In this document: in pieces, positions 51,890-62,578 of the stretch
How positions within the stretch are numbered: the stretch's first letter is position 1
How the letters are laid out: each line of letters starts with the position of its first letter
Source: Dyadobacter sediminis
Lineage (GTDB): Bacteria; Bacteroidota; Bacteroidia; Cytophagales; Spirosomataceae
DNA: 64,000 nt
Direction of reading: 5' to 3'
Assembly (NCBI RefSeq): GCF_005860765.1
Contig: NZ_VCEI01000028.1
Span: 124,001-188,000, forward strand
The notes under the pieces: model-generated
The model's input: only the letters and a program-made list of their open reading frames with translations
Databases searched by the model: none
Told to the model about the DNA's origin: nothing
Program-made: the position numbers and the translations under genes

Positions 51890-54800
51890 ATGAAACTGAA
51901 AAACGTTTACCACACACTTGTTTTCTTCCACCTTGTTTCATTTTTTGCCTTTTCACAGGAAGCAAAAGATTACAGGATTCTTCTGAAAAGCGGCTCTTTT
52001 ACGCCGCAGAAAAACATTTTATTCAATAAGAATCAGCAAGTTAACGCAAAGCATTCAGCCGTTGATTCAAAAGAGCTTGTAATCATCCAGTTTGAGGCTA
52101 TTCCCGATCAGAAGACCAGAGATCAGCTGAAGCAGGAAGGCATTGAACTGCTCGAATACATTCCCAATTACGCCTATACGGCAGTTATTTCCGGCTCTTC
52201 TGAAAATGCACTGGCCAGAATGGGCGGTCGTTCCGTCATTGCGTTGTCTCCCGAACAGAAAATGCAGCCGGAACTGGCAAACGGTCTTATTCCTGCCTTT
52301 GCGGTACAGCGTGCGGGAACCGTAGATGTATGGATCAATTATCCAAAGGCATTTCAGTTTAAAGAAGTAACGGATCAGTTGAAAGAACGGCATTTTGAAA
52401 TACTTTCCGATCAGTTCAAAGATCATCAGATAATTTCTTTAAGAGTTGATGTTGAAAGACTTACGGAACTGGCCTCGCTGTCATTTATCCAGTATGTGCA
52501 GGCGATTCCACCGGGTGACAAGGCATTCAATGACAAAAGTACGGTGAATGCAAGGGCCAACATGCTGCATTCTGCACGGAACGGCAGACCTGATTTGTCG
52601 GGTAAAGGCGTTACCGTCGGGGTAGGGGATGAGTCCAACCCTTTGCAGCATATTGACTTTTCCGGGCGCATAATTAACCGTACGCCTGCAGAAGAAGGTT
52701 CGCATGGCTTGCATGTTATGGGAACGCTCGCCGGCGCTGGAATTGTGAATGAGAAATACGCGGGTTATGCTCCAAAAGCAAAGCTGGTTGTTCAGGAATA
52801 TTCCAGAATACTTGCTTATGCACCCGTTTATGTAAAGGATTTCGGAATGGTGATTACCAATAATTCGTATGGCGGGGATGTCAACAATTGCGAAACCTTC
52901 GGCACTTACGATCTTTACTCACGCATTCTGGATGAACAGGCTTTTCAGATGCCTTATCTGCAGCATGTATTTGCTTCGGGAAACAGCGGTTCTGTGGCAT
53001 GCAGTCCCTATCCGACGGGTTTTGCAAATGTGCTGAGCGGATATCAGACGGCGAAAAACGTAATCAGTGTAGGAAATACGTCGGCACTCGGGTTAATTGC
53101 CAACGGTTCCAGTCGCGGGCCTGTGAGGGACGGCCGCATCAAACCGGAAATCACTGCGCAGGGCTCGGCTGTAATTTCTACGGTTCCGGTCAATAATTAC
53201 GGCAATGCAACAGGAACAAGCATGTCTTCTCCGGCAGTAGCCGGCGGTCTGGCCCTGTTGTATGAACGTTACCGGCAGCTTCATCAGAACCTCAATCCGA
53301 AAAATGCCCTGATGAAAGCGCTTGTGTGCAATGGCGGTACGGACAAAGGAAATGAAGGCCCGGATTACAAATACGGCTTTGGCTGGCTGAACCTGGAACG
53401 TTCAATTCAAATGCTGGAAAACAATCATTATAGAAATGATTCTGTAAGCCATCAGAACACAAAATTGCATACGATTGCAGTTCCTGCCAATACGGCTGAG
53501 CTGAAAGTCATGCTTTACTGGAATGATCCGGCCGCAGCCATTCTTTCCGCTCAGAACCTTGTCAACGATCTTGATCTGAGCGTAACAGATCCGTGGTCGG
53601 CAGTAACGTTGCCCCGGCTTCTGGACCCGACACCGGCAAACGTGAACAATGTAGCCATTACGGGAATTGATAAAATCAACAATGCAGAACAGGTCGTAAT
53701 CCGGAATCCGGCGGCGGGCACTTATACGATTTCGGTGAAAGGAAGTTCGATTGGCCAGAATCCGAATCAGGAATATTTTGTGGTGTACGATGTTATTCCG
53801 AATGCTGTTCAGCTTACGTATCCGATCGGCAATGAACGGCTGAAAGATGGTGACGCTATTTCCGTAAGCTGGGATTCTTACGGAAATCCGTCCACTACAT
53901 TTACAGTGCAGTATTCGCTGGACAATGGCGTGCAATGGAGCAATATCGCGCAGAACCTGGCTGCCAATGTGCGGCAGTTTTCCTGGACTGTACCGGCCGC
54001 CGCAACTACAGACAAAGCCAGAGTAAGAGTTATTCAGAACAGTACGGGAATGGAAAGTGCAAGCGAGCCATTTACGATTCTGGGGATTCCGGCTGTAAGT
54101 CTGTCGGCAGTGCAGTGTGAAGATTATATTTCGCTGGACTGGACGCCGGTTGCAGGTGCCACTGATTATGAAGTCATGCTTTTGAAAGGAGATGAAATGA
54201 TTTCGACCGGCACAACTCTCTCCACGAATTATGTGCTCAGCGGCATGAACAGCGACAGCACTTATTTTCTATCCGTACGGGCGCGGTTAAACGGACATCC
54301 CGGCCGAAGAGCACTGGCTGTTTCACGCAAGCCGGACAGCGGAACGTGCGACGGAACTGTTTCTGATAACGACCTGAAAATGGAGGCAATCCTTTCACCT
54401 GCGCGTTTGGGAAGAAAAAATACTTCTACGCAGTTTACCGGAAATTCTCTTGTCAAAATCAGGATCAGAAATCTGGATGATGCGGATTCCAAAGTACCGT
54501 TTAATGTTGGCTATACTTTAAATGGCGTTTCTTCATCTTTGGAAACCATTAGCCCGGTTATTGAAAAAGGCAAAACGTACGATCATACTTTCAGCATTGC
54601 AGCAGATTTGTCCAATGCCGGCAATTATGTCCTGACTGTTTTTCTGAGCAAGGCGAATGACAATGTAGTTGCCAACGATACGCTTTCAGCAACCATCCGG
54701 CATTTTCCCAATGATCCTGTAACGCTGCCGTTTACCGATAATATGGAAGCACTTCCGGTCCAGACTGTACAGGCTGTTCCAAACGAAATTTCCGGAATCG

Positions 54801-57271
54801 GCCGTTATGATTTCAGTTCCACATCGGATGCCGGACGTTTGAGGACCTTTGTGAATTCAGGCATAGCGTTTTCGGGTGAAAAGGCACTTACGCTGGATGC
54901 AAACCGGTATTTTGCCAGCGGAAACATTAATTTTCTGGATGCTACATTCAATCTTGCAGCTTATGATGTTGCAAGCAAAGATATTCGTGTAAGTTTCCGG
55001 TATAAGAATCACGGTCAGAAGGAAGGTATCGGCAATAAAGTGTGGATCAGAGGCAAAGAAACCGATCCGTGGATAGAAGCATTTGACCTTTTTGAAAATC
55101 AGAACCTGCCGGAAAATGGCTACAAAATGGCTCCGGCTATCGAAGTCAGTAATCTGCTGCTCGACAACAACAAATTCCTGACGTCCGGATTTCAGGTGCG
55201 GTTTGGACAGAACGGAAATACGATTGCGGCCGATTATACCAGCGGCGCAGGCTACACTTTTGACGATATCAGCATTTTTACAGTCACGGACGACATTCAG
55301 GTGCTTGCTTTGATCACGCCTCTGGCCGAAAACTGCGGTTCGGGCACGCAGGAGCCAATTACGGTTCAGGTAAAAAACAGTTCGTCCGGCGACATAACAA
55401 ATATTCCGGTATTTTATCAATTGAACAACGGCGCCGTGATCAGCGAAGTAATTCCGTTTATCCAGAAAAGAACGACTTTGAACTTTACTTTTACAAACAA
55501 GGCGGATTTGACAACATTCGGAAGTTACAACCTGAAAGTATGGACGGCACTTGCAAGCGACAATTATCATTTAAATGACAGTCTGAAAACCGAATTCCAC
55601 AATGCGCCAGTAATCAGTACTTTTCCGTACCTGCAGAATTTTGAAACAGACGACGGATTCTGGTACAGCCGCGGAACCAACAATTCATGGCAGTACGGCA
55701 TTCCGGCTTCTGCCCAGATCAGCCATGCTGCAAGCGGCAGGAAAGCATGGAAAACCAATCTTGCAGGCAATTACAACGATAAAGAAGATTCGTATCTGTA
55801 TTCTCCGTGCTTTGCCGTTTCGGGGCTTGCTGCGCCGGCACTGAGTTTCAGCGTTGCCCTGGATCTGGAAGTATGCAATCCGGATGCATGTGATTTTGTA
55901 TACATCGAATATTCAGGAAATGGCGGTAAATGGACGCGCCTCGGAGCTGCCGGGCAAGGCACAAACTGGTATAACAAAACGTATTCGGGACAAAGCATGT
56001 GGAGTGTTCAGGATTATTCCCGATGGCATGTCGCCAGCATTCCGCTGCCCACAGGATTTGCTGATCTTAAACTACGATTTGTGATGCATTCCGATAATTT
56101 CACGCACCGCGACGGAATTGCTATTGACGACATTCATATTTATGATAAAACAAACAGCATTTATGACGGCGCAACGATGAATACTGCCGTAACGCAGAAC
56201 ATTCCTGGAAACAACAACTGGGTGCATTTTACTGAAAACGGAAAACGGATCGCATCCGTTAATGCCAATGGCCAGAATCTGGGAAATACCGAAGTGCAGG
56301 CTTATATTCATGCAGGAACGGTAAGAAGTGCAAACGGCCAGTATTATCTTGACCGGAATATTTCTATAAAACCGGCCAATGGAAATCTGACGGATTCTGC
56401 TGCGGTAAGGTTGTATTTTCTGGATAAGGAGTCGGAAATGCTGATCAATGCTTCCGGGTGTAACGATTGCGAAAAGCCGTCGGAAGCATATGAACTTGCC
56501 GTTTCAAAATACAGCCATACGGATCAGTCCAAAGAAGACGGAAACCTGGATAACAACGTAGCAGGAAACTGGAACTTTCTGGCCTCTTCCAAAGTAGCCA
56601 AAGTGCCTTTTGAACAAGGTTATTATGCCGAGTTCAAGGTGAAGGATTTTTCTGAATTCTGGTTTGCAAGGAAGTTTGTCGGCCCGGCGGGTGCCTTGCC
56701 TGTGGATCTGGTCTGGTTTACTGTCGAGAAAAGTGAGCAGGACGGCGCGTATCAGGCGGTTCTTGCATGGGAAACAGCTTTCGAAGAACATTTTGACCAC
56801 TTTGAAATAGAACTTGCAAAAGGAGATGAAGCGTACCGCCTGAACCGTTTTACTTCGTTAACGTCTGTTCCGGGAAACGGTACGCTGCATACTGGCCAAA
56901 AGTACACGTTTACAGACGGGAATATAACCGAAACCGGCAACCGGTATTACAGGCTGAAAATGGTGGATGCGGACGGAAGTTTTCAGTATTCGAGTGTAAA
57001 GACGGTTGTTTTTGATGGCAAAATAAAATGGAACGTTTACCCGAATCCGTCTTTGGGCATTTTCAATGTCACTTATAAAGCTGAAAAAGGACAACGGGTA
57101 ACTTTTAAAATATACGATCTGAACGGCCGGTTGTGCAGCAACGCAAGTTCGGAAGCAACAGGATTAGTACAGAAGCAGCCTGTGGATTTGGCGGAGCAAG
57201 TGCGCGGCTTGTACTTTATTGAAGTAAAAACAGAAAAAGAAAAGCAGGTTTTTAAAGTTGTGAAAGAGTAG
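51890..57271 (+). CDS. giant S8 subtilase with T9SS C-terminal sorting domain
   Basis: 1793 aa from the ATG at 51890 (MKLKNVYHTLVFFHLVSF), where a signal peptide begins; the frame is open to 51803. The catalytic triad is in family order: Asp247 (VGVGDESN), His272 (GSHGLHVMG) and Ser444 (GTSMSSPAVAG). An N-terminal extension (about 25-220) could be a propeptide. After the peptidase come a proprotein convertase-like beta domain (about 540-650), fibronectin III-like modules (VSLSAVQCEDYISLDWTPVA), CARDB-like domains and a MAM/jelly-roll-like part (HRDGIAIDDIHIYD). The last ~80 residues are a type A T9SS sorting domain (WNVYPNPSLGIFNVTY, ending KQVFKVVKE). It is thus exported through the type IX system to the surface or medium. 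Likely a scavenging protease. Confidence 0.93.
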   Translation: MKLKNVYHTLVFFHLVSFFAFSQEAKDYRILLKSGSFTPQKNILFNKNQQVNAKHSAVDSKELVIIQFEAIPDQKTRDQLKQEGIELLEYIPNYAYTAVISGSSENALARMGGRSVIALSPEQKMQPELANGLIPAFAVQRAGTVDVWINYPKAFQFKEVTDQLKERHFEILSDQFKDHQIISLRVDVERLTELASLSFIQYVQAIPPGDKAFNDKSTVNARANMLHSARNGRPDLSGKGVTVGVGDESNPLQHIDFSGRIINRTPAEEGSHGLHVMGTLAGAGIVNEKYAGYAPKAKLVVQEYSRILAYAPVYVKDFGMVITNNSYGGDVNNCETFGTYDLYSRILDEQAFQMPYLQHVFASGNSGSVACSPYPTGFANVLSGYQTAKNVISVGNTSALGLIANGSSRGPVRDGRIKPEITAQGSAVISTVPVNNYGNATGTSMSSPAVAGGLALLYERYRQLHQNLNPKNALMKALVCNGGTDKGNEGPDYKYGFGWLNLERSIQMLENNHYRNDSVSHQNTKLHTIAVPANTAELKVMLYWNDPAAAILSAQNLVNDLDLSVTDPWSAVTLPRLLDPTPANVNNVAITGIDKINNAEQVVIRNPAAGTYTISVKGSSIGQNPNQEYFVVYDVIPNAVQLTYPIGNERLKDGDAISVSWDSYGNPSTTFTVQYSLDNGVQWSNIAQNLAANVRQFSWTVPAAATTDKARVRVIQNSTGMESASEPFTILGIPAVSLSAVQCEDYISLDWTPVAGATDYEVMLLKGDEMISTGTTLSTNYVLSGMNSDSTYFLSVRARLNGHPGRRALAVSRKPDSGTCDGTVSDNDLKMEAILSPARLGRKNTSTQFTGNSLVKIRIRNLDDADSKVPFNVGYTLNGVSSSLETISPVIEKGKTYDHTFSIAADLSNAGNYVLTVFLSKANDNVVANDTLSATIRHFPNDPVTLPFTDNMEALPVQTVQAVPNEISGIGRYDFSSTSDAGRLRTFVNSGIAFSGEKALTLDANRYFASGNINFLDATFNLAAYDVASKDIRVSFRYKNHGQKEGIGNKVWIRGKETDPWIEAFDLFENQNLPENGYKMAPAIEVSNLLLDNNKFLTSGFQVRFGQNGNTIAADYTSGAGYTFDDISIFTVTDDIQVLALITPLAENCGSGTQEPITVQVKNSSSGDITNIPVFYQLNNGAVISEVIPFIQKRTTLNFTFTNKADLTTFGSYNLKVWTALASDNYHLNDSLKTEFHNAPVISTFPYLQNFETDDGFWYSRGTNNSWQYGIPASAQISHAASGRKAWKTNLAGNYNDKEDSYLYSPCFAVSGLAAPALSFSVALDLEVCNPDACDFVYIEYSGNGGKWTRLGAAGQGTNWYNKTYSGQSMWSVQDYSRWHVASIPLPTGFADLKLRFVMHSDNFTHRDGIAIDDIHIYDKTNSIYDGATMNTAVTQNIPGNNNWVHFTENGKRIASVNANGQNLGNTEVQAYIHAGTVRSANGQYYLDRNISIKPANGNLTDSAAVRLYFLDKESEMLINASGCNDCEKPSEAYELAVSKYSHTDQSKEDGNLDNNVAGNWNFLASSKVAKVPFEQGYYAEFKVKDFSEFWFARKFVGPAGALPVDLVWFTVEKSEQDGAYQAVLAWETAFEEHFDHFEIELAKGDEAYRLNRFTSLTSVPGNGTLHTGQKYTFTDGNITETGNRYYRLKMVDADGSFQYSSVKTVVFDGKIKWNVYPNPSLGIFNVTYKAEKGQRVTFKIYDLNGRLCSNASSEATGLVQKQPVDLAEQVRGLYFIEVKTEKEKQVFKVVKE

Positions 57272-57394
57272 TTCCTGAACGCGCCAAAGTTTTGTAACCG
57301 GATACCTGACAATTTTCTGCCGCATTGCATCAATTCTGAATGATCCTACGAATGTATTACCGATTTTATGGTTCAAAGCTTTTTATCCATTGTT

Positions 57395-58375
57395 ATGCAC
57401 AAGTTTTTTCTGCTGTTTTTACTTCTTTCCTTCTCTTCTGCAATCGCCCAAACGGGCGGCAGACAAGCCCATGCAATCATTCTGGATACGGATATAGGTC
57501 CGGATTATGACGATGTGGGCGCCATGGCTGTCATGCATGCACTGGCCGACCGCGGTGAAGCAAAGCCGCTCGCGGTTATTTCCTGCAATAAAAACGAACT
57601 GGTTGTTCCAACAATCGAGGTAATCAATACTTTTTTCGGACGTCCTGAATTGCCGACCGGGGCTCCGAAAGGAACTGCTGCACCCGATCACGGCGCTTTT
57701 CAGAAATGGCCTGAAATGCTGGCTGAAAAATACCCGCACAAAATACCCAGAACATCCGACGCGCCGGATGCGGTGGAAACGTACCGCAAAATCCTTGCAA
57801 AGCAGCCGGACAAAAGCGTAACCATCATTACCATCGGGTTTCTGACCAACCTTGCCGGTTTGCTGGATTCCCAGGCAGATGCCATTTCGCAGCTTTCCGG
57901 TGCAAATCTGATCCGGAAAAAAGTAAAATTGCTGGTTTCCATGGCTGGCGCATTTCCGCAGGGAAGAGAATACAATGTGCTTGTGGATTCACTGGCTTCG
58001 CAAAAGGTTTTTTCGGAGTGGCCCACAGAAATCGTTTTCAGCGGATGGGAAATAGGGGAAAAAATCAAAACAGGCTTGAAAGTCATTGCCAATGAGCAAT
58101 TGAAAAGTCCGGTCAAGGATGTTTATCAACTGGCCATGCCGAAAGCCAAAGAGGATGCAAACGGCAGGATGAGCTGGGACCAGACTGCGGTTCTTGTGGG
58201 TATCCGCGGCGTTCAGCCCTATTTTGGCCTGAAAAAAGGCAGGATCATTGTTGAAGGCGGAAATAACAAATGGCAGGACGATCCGATGGGCCCGCACGCG
58301 TATCTTACGCAGCAAATGCCGGCCAGTCAGTTGACGGAAATGATCGAAGGCCTGATGATGTGGGAAGGAAAATGA
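57395..58375 (+). CDS. exported nucleoside hydrolase-like protein
   Basis: 326 aa from the ATG at 57395, with signal peptide MHKFFLLFLLLSFSSAIAQ; an ATG at 57368 would add nine residues. Calcium-binding signature of inosine-uridine nucleoside hydrolases near the mature N-terminus: ILDTDIGPDYDDVGAM. Family members release the base from ribonucleosides. The second half (MSWDQTAVLVGIRG) fits the same family. Exported members are common in Bacteroidota; the substrate is unknown. The next gene starts 137 bp later on the same strand. Confidence 0.85.
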   Translation: MHKFFLLFLLLSFSSAIAQTGGRQAHAIILDTDIGPDYDDVGAMAVMHALADRGEAKPLAVISCNKNELVVPTIEVINTFFGRPELPTGAPKGTAAPDHGAFQKWPEMLAEKYPHKIPRTSDAPDAVETYRKILAKQPDKSVTIITIGFLTNLAGLLDSQADAISQLSGANLIRKKVKLLVSMAGAFPQGREYNVLVDSLASQKVFSEWPTEIVFSGWEIGEKIKTGLKVIANEQLKSPVKDVYQLAMPKAKEDANGRMSWDQTAVLVGIRGVQPYFGLKKGRIIVEGGNNKWQDDPMGPHAYLTQQMPASQLTEMIEGLMMWEGK

Positions 58376-58511
58376 GGGTCTTTTGAGATTTTTGACAAAG
58401 ATTCTTTTGCAAAAAAGAACGTCAGCCAAAATAAGATTGATGCCTGTAAAAGCAATGACTTTCATTGTTTCGTGCGTTATTTGCAACCTTGTTTTAATAT
58501 TTAATTTACTT

Positions 58512-61118
58512 ATGAAGAAGATTGTTCTATTTCAATTGGTTGTACTCAGTTTTATACTTTTGGCCGGATGCGGGCAGTCTGGCGGAATATCCAAGGAACA
58601 AGCGGAAAAAATCGGTATTTCCTGGAAACTGGTCAGCAATTTTGTGGAGCCGGCCGGCAGCTTTGAAGCAAAATTTACGATCCGTAACGGCAGTGACTTC
58701 ACTATGGACGGCAGCAACTGGGCATTGTTTTTCAATATGTCGCCGAGGCCGATACAGACGAATAAAATGCCTCAGCCGGCAACAGTTGAGCACATCAATG
58801 GCGACTGGTATAAAATGGTTCCGGCAAAAGACTTCAAACTGAATTCCGGCGATTCGATCGTTGTCAATTACAAAGGTACGGATGCGGTTATCAAGGAAAC
58901 GGATGCGCCGCTCGGGCTGTATTTTGTTTTCTATGACAAAGAAGGAAAGGAAAAAGATATTGTTCAGGTTGCGGATTACAGCATTGAGCCATTTACAACC
59001 AAAGAACAGATTCTGAGAGGAAAAAATGACCGCAGACAAATCCCGACTGCCGAAACACGTTACAAGGATAATCTGGCTTTTACCAAAATAGGAGCGGAGC
59101 AGCTGCTGAAAATCATCCCAAGTCCTGTAAAAATAAATGCGGGTAGCGGAACATTTGCACTCAGCAGCAAAAGTCAAATTTTTTATCAGGAAGGGCTGGA
59201 AAATGAAGCCCGGTTTATGGCTGCAAAGCTGAAAACCCTGAGTGGAACAGACTTTACAATCAAGAACGGCTTGCCGGCAAATGGTACTGCGGATTCTGCC
59301 GCTATTGTTTTGAAAACGGATAAAATAACGGTTAACGGCATTGCAAAAGAAGCATATCATCTTGGAATTGACCAGAAAGGAATTTCGATCAGCGGAAGTG
59401 ATGCGGCGGGTGTTTTTTACGGCATACAAAGTCTGCTGCAGCTCGTCCCGACTGCAAATTACCAGAAAGCAGACAACACGATTAATCTGGGGTATATACA
59501 AGTGGAAGATGCGCCGAGGTTTCATTTCCGGAGCCTGCATCTGGATGTAGCCAGAAATTTCCAGACGAAAGAATCCGTCAAGCGCATGCTGGATCTGCTT
59601 GCAGCTTATAAAGTAAATCACCTGCTTTTTTATATCACGGAAGATGAAGGCTGGCGGGTGGAAATTGACGGTTTGCCCGAACTGACCGAGATCGGCTCAC
59701 AACGCAGTCATACGGCCGGGATGAATGTATCGGCATTGCACCCGAGCTATGGATCCGGTCCGGTGGCCAATGACGAAGGCAAGTACGGAAGCGGCCATTA
59801 TACCAAAGCTGATTTTATTGAAATCCTGAAATATGCGAATGAAAGGCATATCAAAGTAATACCCGAGCTGAATTTTCCCGGACATGCACTGGCGGCCATC
59901 AAATCCATGGAAGCACGTTATGACAGACTGATGAAAGAAGGCAAGGAAAAAGAAGCCAATGAATACCGGCTGATCGATCCGGAGGATAAATCGGTATACA
60001 TTTCAGCGCAGGGTTACAAAAACAATGTCGTGAGTGTTGCCCGGGAATCTACGTATCACTTTTATGAAAAAGTAGTGGATGAAATAGCCAAATTGTACAA
60101 GCAGGCGGGCTTGACAATGGACACCTTCCATACCGGCGGTGACGAAGTAGCCGAAGGCGTATGGACCAAATCGCCAATGGCAGCCAAACTGATGAAGGAA
60201 AATCCGAATATCAAGGATGCAAAAAACCTGCAGTCCTACTTTTTTGGAAAGCTGCTGCCAAGACTTGAAAAACGCAATCTGAAAGTACATGGCTGGGAAG
60301 AAGTTGCGCTTACCAAAACGCCCGAAGGCATTTATCTGCCCAATCCGGAATTTGCCAAACGGCCCGTTGTGCCTTATATATGGAACAATATATTTGACGT
60401 AGACCTTGGAAACAGGCTTGCCAATGCCGGTTATCAGGTTGTGTTCTGCAATGTGACCAATTTCTATTTTGACATGTCGTATAACAATGATCCGAAGGAA
60501 CCCGGATTGTATTGGGGCGGATTTGTGGATACACGCGACAACTGGACATTTGCTCCGTTCAATATGTTCCGGACAACGGAGGAAAATGCATTGGGAAAAC
60601 CTTTGAAAGAAGAATTTGTCGGAAAACAGTTGCTTAAACCGGAAGCGAGAAAAAATGTACTCGGCATTGAAGCGCAGCTGTGGAGCGAAACCATAAAAGG
60701 CCGCGATATGATGGAATATTCTGTTCTGCCGAAATTGCTTGGGTTCTCCGAAAGTGCATGGTCACCCGAACGCCAGTGGGAGAATGTCGCAGAAGCAGCA
60801 GCAAGAGGAAAAATGATTGCAGAAGGCTGGAATATTTTCGCCAACTCAATTGCCCAGAAACATCTTCCGAGACTGAAATATGTAAACGGCGGTTATAATT
60901 ATCGTTTACCCATGCCGGGAGCAGTTGTTGAAAACGGTATGCTGAAAGCAAATGTAGAACTTCCGGGTCTGGCTATTCGCTACACAACGGATGGTTCCGA
61001 ACCCACTGCGGCATCTCCGGCTTATGCCGCGCCGGTGAAAGTTTCGGGTACTGTCAAATTGAAAAGCTTTGATCTTGCCGGACGATCCAGCCGGACGAGC
61101 GTTGTAACTGCAAATTAA
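58512..61118 (+). CDS. GH20 beta-N-acetylhexosaminidase lipoprotein
   Basis: 868 aa from the ATG at 58512; lipobox LLAGC with Cys20. The frame is open to 58383 but the signal peptide begins here. Domains: an N-terminal chitobiase carbohydrate-binding-like domain (about 30-180), a GH20b alpha/beta domain (about 195-335), the catalytic TIM barrel with the Asp544-Glu545 pair in HTGGDEVAEGVW, and a C-terminal chitobiase-type domain (ending about 868). It removes terminal GlcNAc or GalNAc by substrate-assisted catalysis. It is followed after 26 bp by an MFS transporter gene, which may import the sugar released. Confidence 0.95.
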   Translation: MKKIVLFQLVVLSFILLAGCGQSGGISKEQAEKIGISWKLVSNFVEPAGSFEAKFTIRNGSDFTMDGSNWALFFNMSPRPIQTNKMPQPATVEHINGDWYKMVPAKDFKLNSGDSIVVNYKGTDAVIKETDAPLGLYFVFYDKEGKEKDIVQVADYSIEPFTTKEQILRGKNDRRQIPTAETRYKDNLAFTKIGAEQLLKIIPSPVKINAGSGTFALSSKSQIFYQEGLENEARFMAAKLKTLSGTDFTIKNGLPANGTADSAAIVLKTDKITVNGIAKEAYHLGIDQKGISISGSDAAGVFYGIQSLLQLVPTANYQKADNTINLGYIQVEDAPRFHFRSLHLDVARNFQTKESVKRMLDLLAAYKVNHLLFYITEDEGWRVEIDGLPELTEIGSQRSHTAGMNVSALHPSYGSGPVANDEGKYGSGHYTKADFIEILKYANERHIKVIPELNFPGHALAAIKSMEARYDRLMKEGKEKEANEYRLIDPEDKSVYISAQGYKNNVVSVARESTYHFYEKVVDEIAKLYKQAGLTMDTFHTGGDEVAEGVWTKSPMAAKLMKENPNIKDAKNLQSYFFGKLLPRLEKRNLKVHGWEEVALTKTPEGIYLPNPEFAKRPVVPYIWNNIFDVDLGNRLANAGYQVVFCNVTNFYFDMSYNNDPKEPGLYWGGFVDTRDNWTFAPFNMFRTTEENALGKPLKEEFVGKQLLKPEARKNVLGIEAQLWSETIKGRDMMEYSVLPKLLGFSESAWSPERQWENVAEAAARGKMIAEGWNIFANSIAQKHLPRLKYVNGGYNYRLPMPGAVVENGMLKANVELPGLAIRYTTDGSEPTAASPAYAAPVKVSGTVKLKSFDLAGRSSRTSVVTAN

Positions 61119-61144
61119 CCAGGCATTGAATCCGGGATTTTCTT

Positions 61145-62395
61145 ATGCAAAGAAATTCGTTTATAGTAGTTCTTATTCTGCTTATCTTTTTTGTCATCTC
61201 GTTTCTGACCAATATTCTCGGTCCGATTATTCCGGATATTGTCAAGAGTTTTGACCTGAGTATCGGGCTTGCGGGATTTCTGCCGTTTTCGTTTTTTGTT
61301 GCTTACGGCATTATGTCCATTCCGGCCGGGCTGATGGTTGAGAAATACGGTGAGAAGAAAGTGCTGATTATTGCATTTACGCTGGCTTTTGCCGGCGCGC
61401 TGCTGTTTGCACTGATTCCCGGATTTGCAATTGCCTTGTTTTCGCTGTTTATGATCGGGATCGGCATGGCGATGCTTCAGGTCGTTATCAATCCATTGAT
61501 GAGGGTTTCCGGCGGGGAAGAAAAGTTTGCATTTTATCTGGTTTTGGCGCAGCTTTTTTTCGGTGCAGCTTCTTTTCTCAGCCCGTTGCTATACAGTTAC
61601 CTTGTTCTGAACGTACATTCCGGCAAGTCGGGATTTTTGATTGATATACTGAATAATCTTGTTCCGGCATCGCTCAAATGGGTTTCATTGTACTGGGTTT
61701 TTGCTGTAATTTCCTTTGCAATGGTCGTCGTTATCCGGGTGGTGAAGTTCCCGAAAGTGGTTCTGCTTGAAGATGAGCGAATGGACATCGGCAACTCCTT
61801 TAACGAACTGATCAGAAGTAGAACGGTATGGCTCTTTTTCACTGGAATGTTTTCCTATGTTGGTACCGAACAGGGCATTGCCAACTGGATTTCACAGTTT
61901 TTACAGACTTATCACGGCATTGATCCGGCTACCACGGGCGCATCCGTCATTTCATATTTCTGGGGTTTGCTTACGGTCGGGTGCATTCTGGGTTTGATTC
62001 TTCTGAAATTGCTTGACAGCCGCAAAGTACTGATCGTATTTACAGCCGGTGCCATTATCGCCTTATTATCCGCTTTGTTTGGCTCTGCTGAAACCGCTTT
62101 GTATGCATTTCCTGCAACCGGCTTTTTTGCCTCTGTGATGTATTCTGTTATTTTTTCACTGGCGCTTAACTCGGTGCCGAGGCATCACGGAACATTTTCC
62201 GGAATCATGTGCACAGGAATTGCCGGCGGGGCGGTCGTACCGTTGATTATCGGAGGTTTGGCAGAGTTGTTTGGTCTGCAGCTTGCCATGCTGTTTCTTT
62301 TTATTCCGCTTGGCTACATTTTCAGCATTGGATTATGGGCAAAACCTCTGATCAATAATGACAGGATTACAAGTATAAAGGAGATTTTTGAATGA
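61145..62395 (+). CDS. MFS transporter
   Basis: 416 aa with about 12 membrane segments. The loop 2-3 region GLMVEKYGEKKVLI is an MFS motif A variant. The overall pattern resembles the FucP/GlcP-type sugar symporter group. It follows the GH20 hexosaminidase gene by 26 bp and ends in a terminator, so import of a hexosamine or other sugar is inferred. Inner membrane. Confidence 0.87.
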   Translation: MQRNSFIVVLILLIFFVISFLTNILGPIIPDIVKSFDLSIGLAGFLPFSFFVAYGIMSIPAGLMVEKYGEKKVLIIAFTLAFAGALLFALIPGFAIALFSLFMIGIGMAMLQVVINPLMRVSGGEEKFAFYLVLAQLFFGAASFLSPLLYSYLVLNVHSGKSGFLIDILNNLVPASLKWVSLYWVFAVISFAMVVVIRVVKFPKVVLLEDERMDIGNSFNELIRSRTVWLFFTGMFSYVGTEQGIANWISQFLQTYHGIDPATTGASVISYFWGLLTVGCILGLILLKLLDSRKVLIVFTAGAIIALLSALFGSAETALYAFPATGFFASVMYSVIFSLALNSVPRHHGTFSGIMCTGIAGGAVVPLIIGGLAELFGLQLAMLFLFIPLGYIFSIGLWAKPLINNDRITSIKEIFE

Positions 62396-62474
62396 CGATT
62401 TGGGATGAGGTATGTGGAGTTATGGATTGTCATTTTTAGTCATTATAAGTCAGGAGGTTGTTGTTCCTGAACAT

Positions 62475-62538
62475 AAAAATGTCCTGCTGAGCGGGTTTGA
62501 AGCATGGTGCTTTGATTCCGCTTGGCAGGACATTTTTT
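62475..62538. terminator. long bidirectional terminator hairpin
   Basis: AAAAATGTCCTGC and GCAGGACATTTTTT form the outer stem, with inner pairs GAGCGG/CCGCTT and AAGCA-tgg-TGCTT. The runs of A and T at the ends suit termination in both directions, for the MFS gene (+) and the M13 peptidase gene (-), whose stop lies 40 bp away. Confidence 0.88.
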
Positions 62539-62578
62539 ACTTTTGATACAGCTTCTTATGTGAAAAGCTGCTTTCTAG

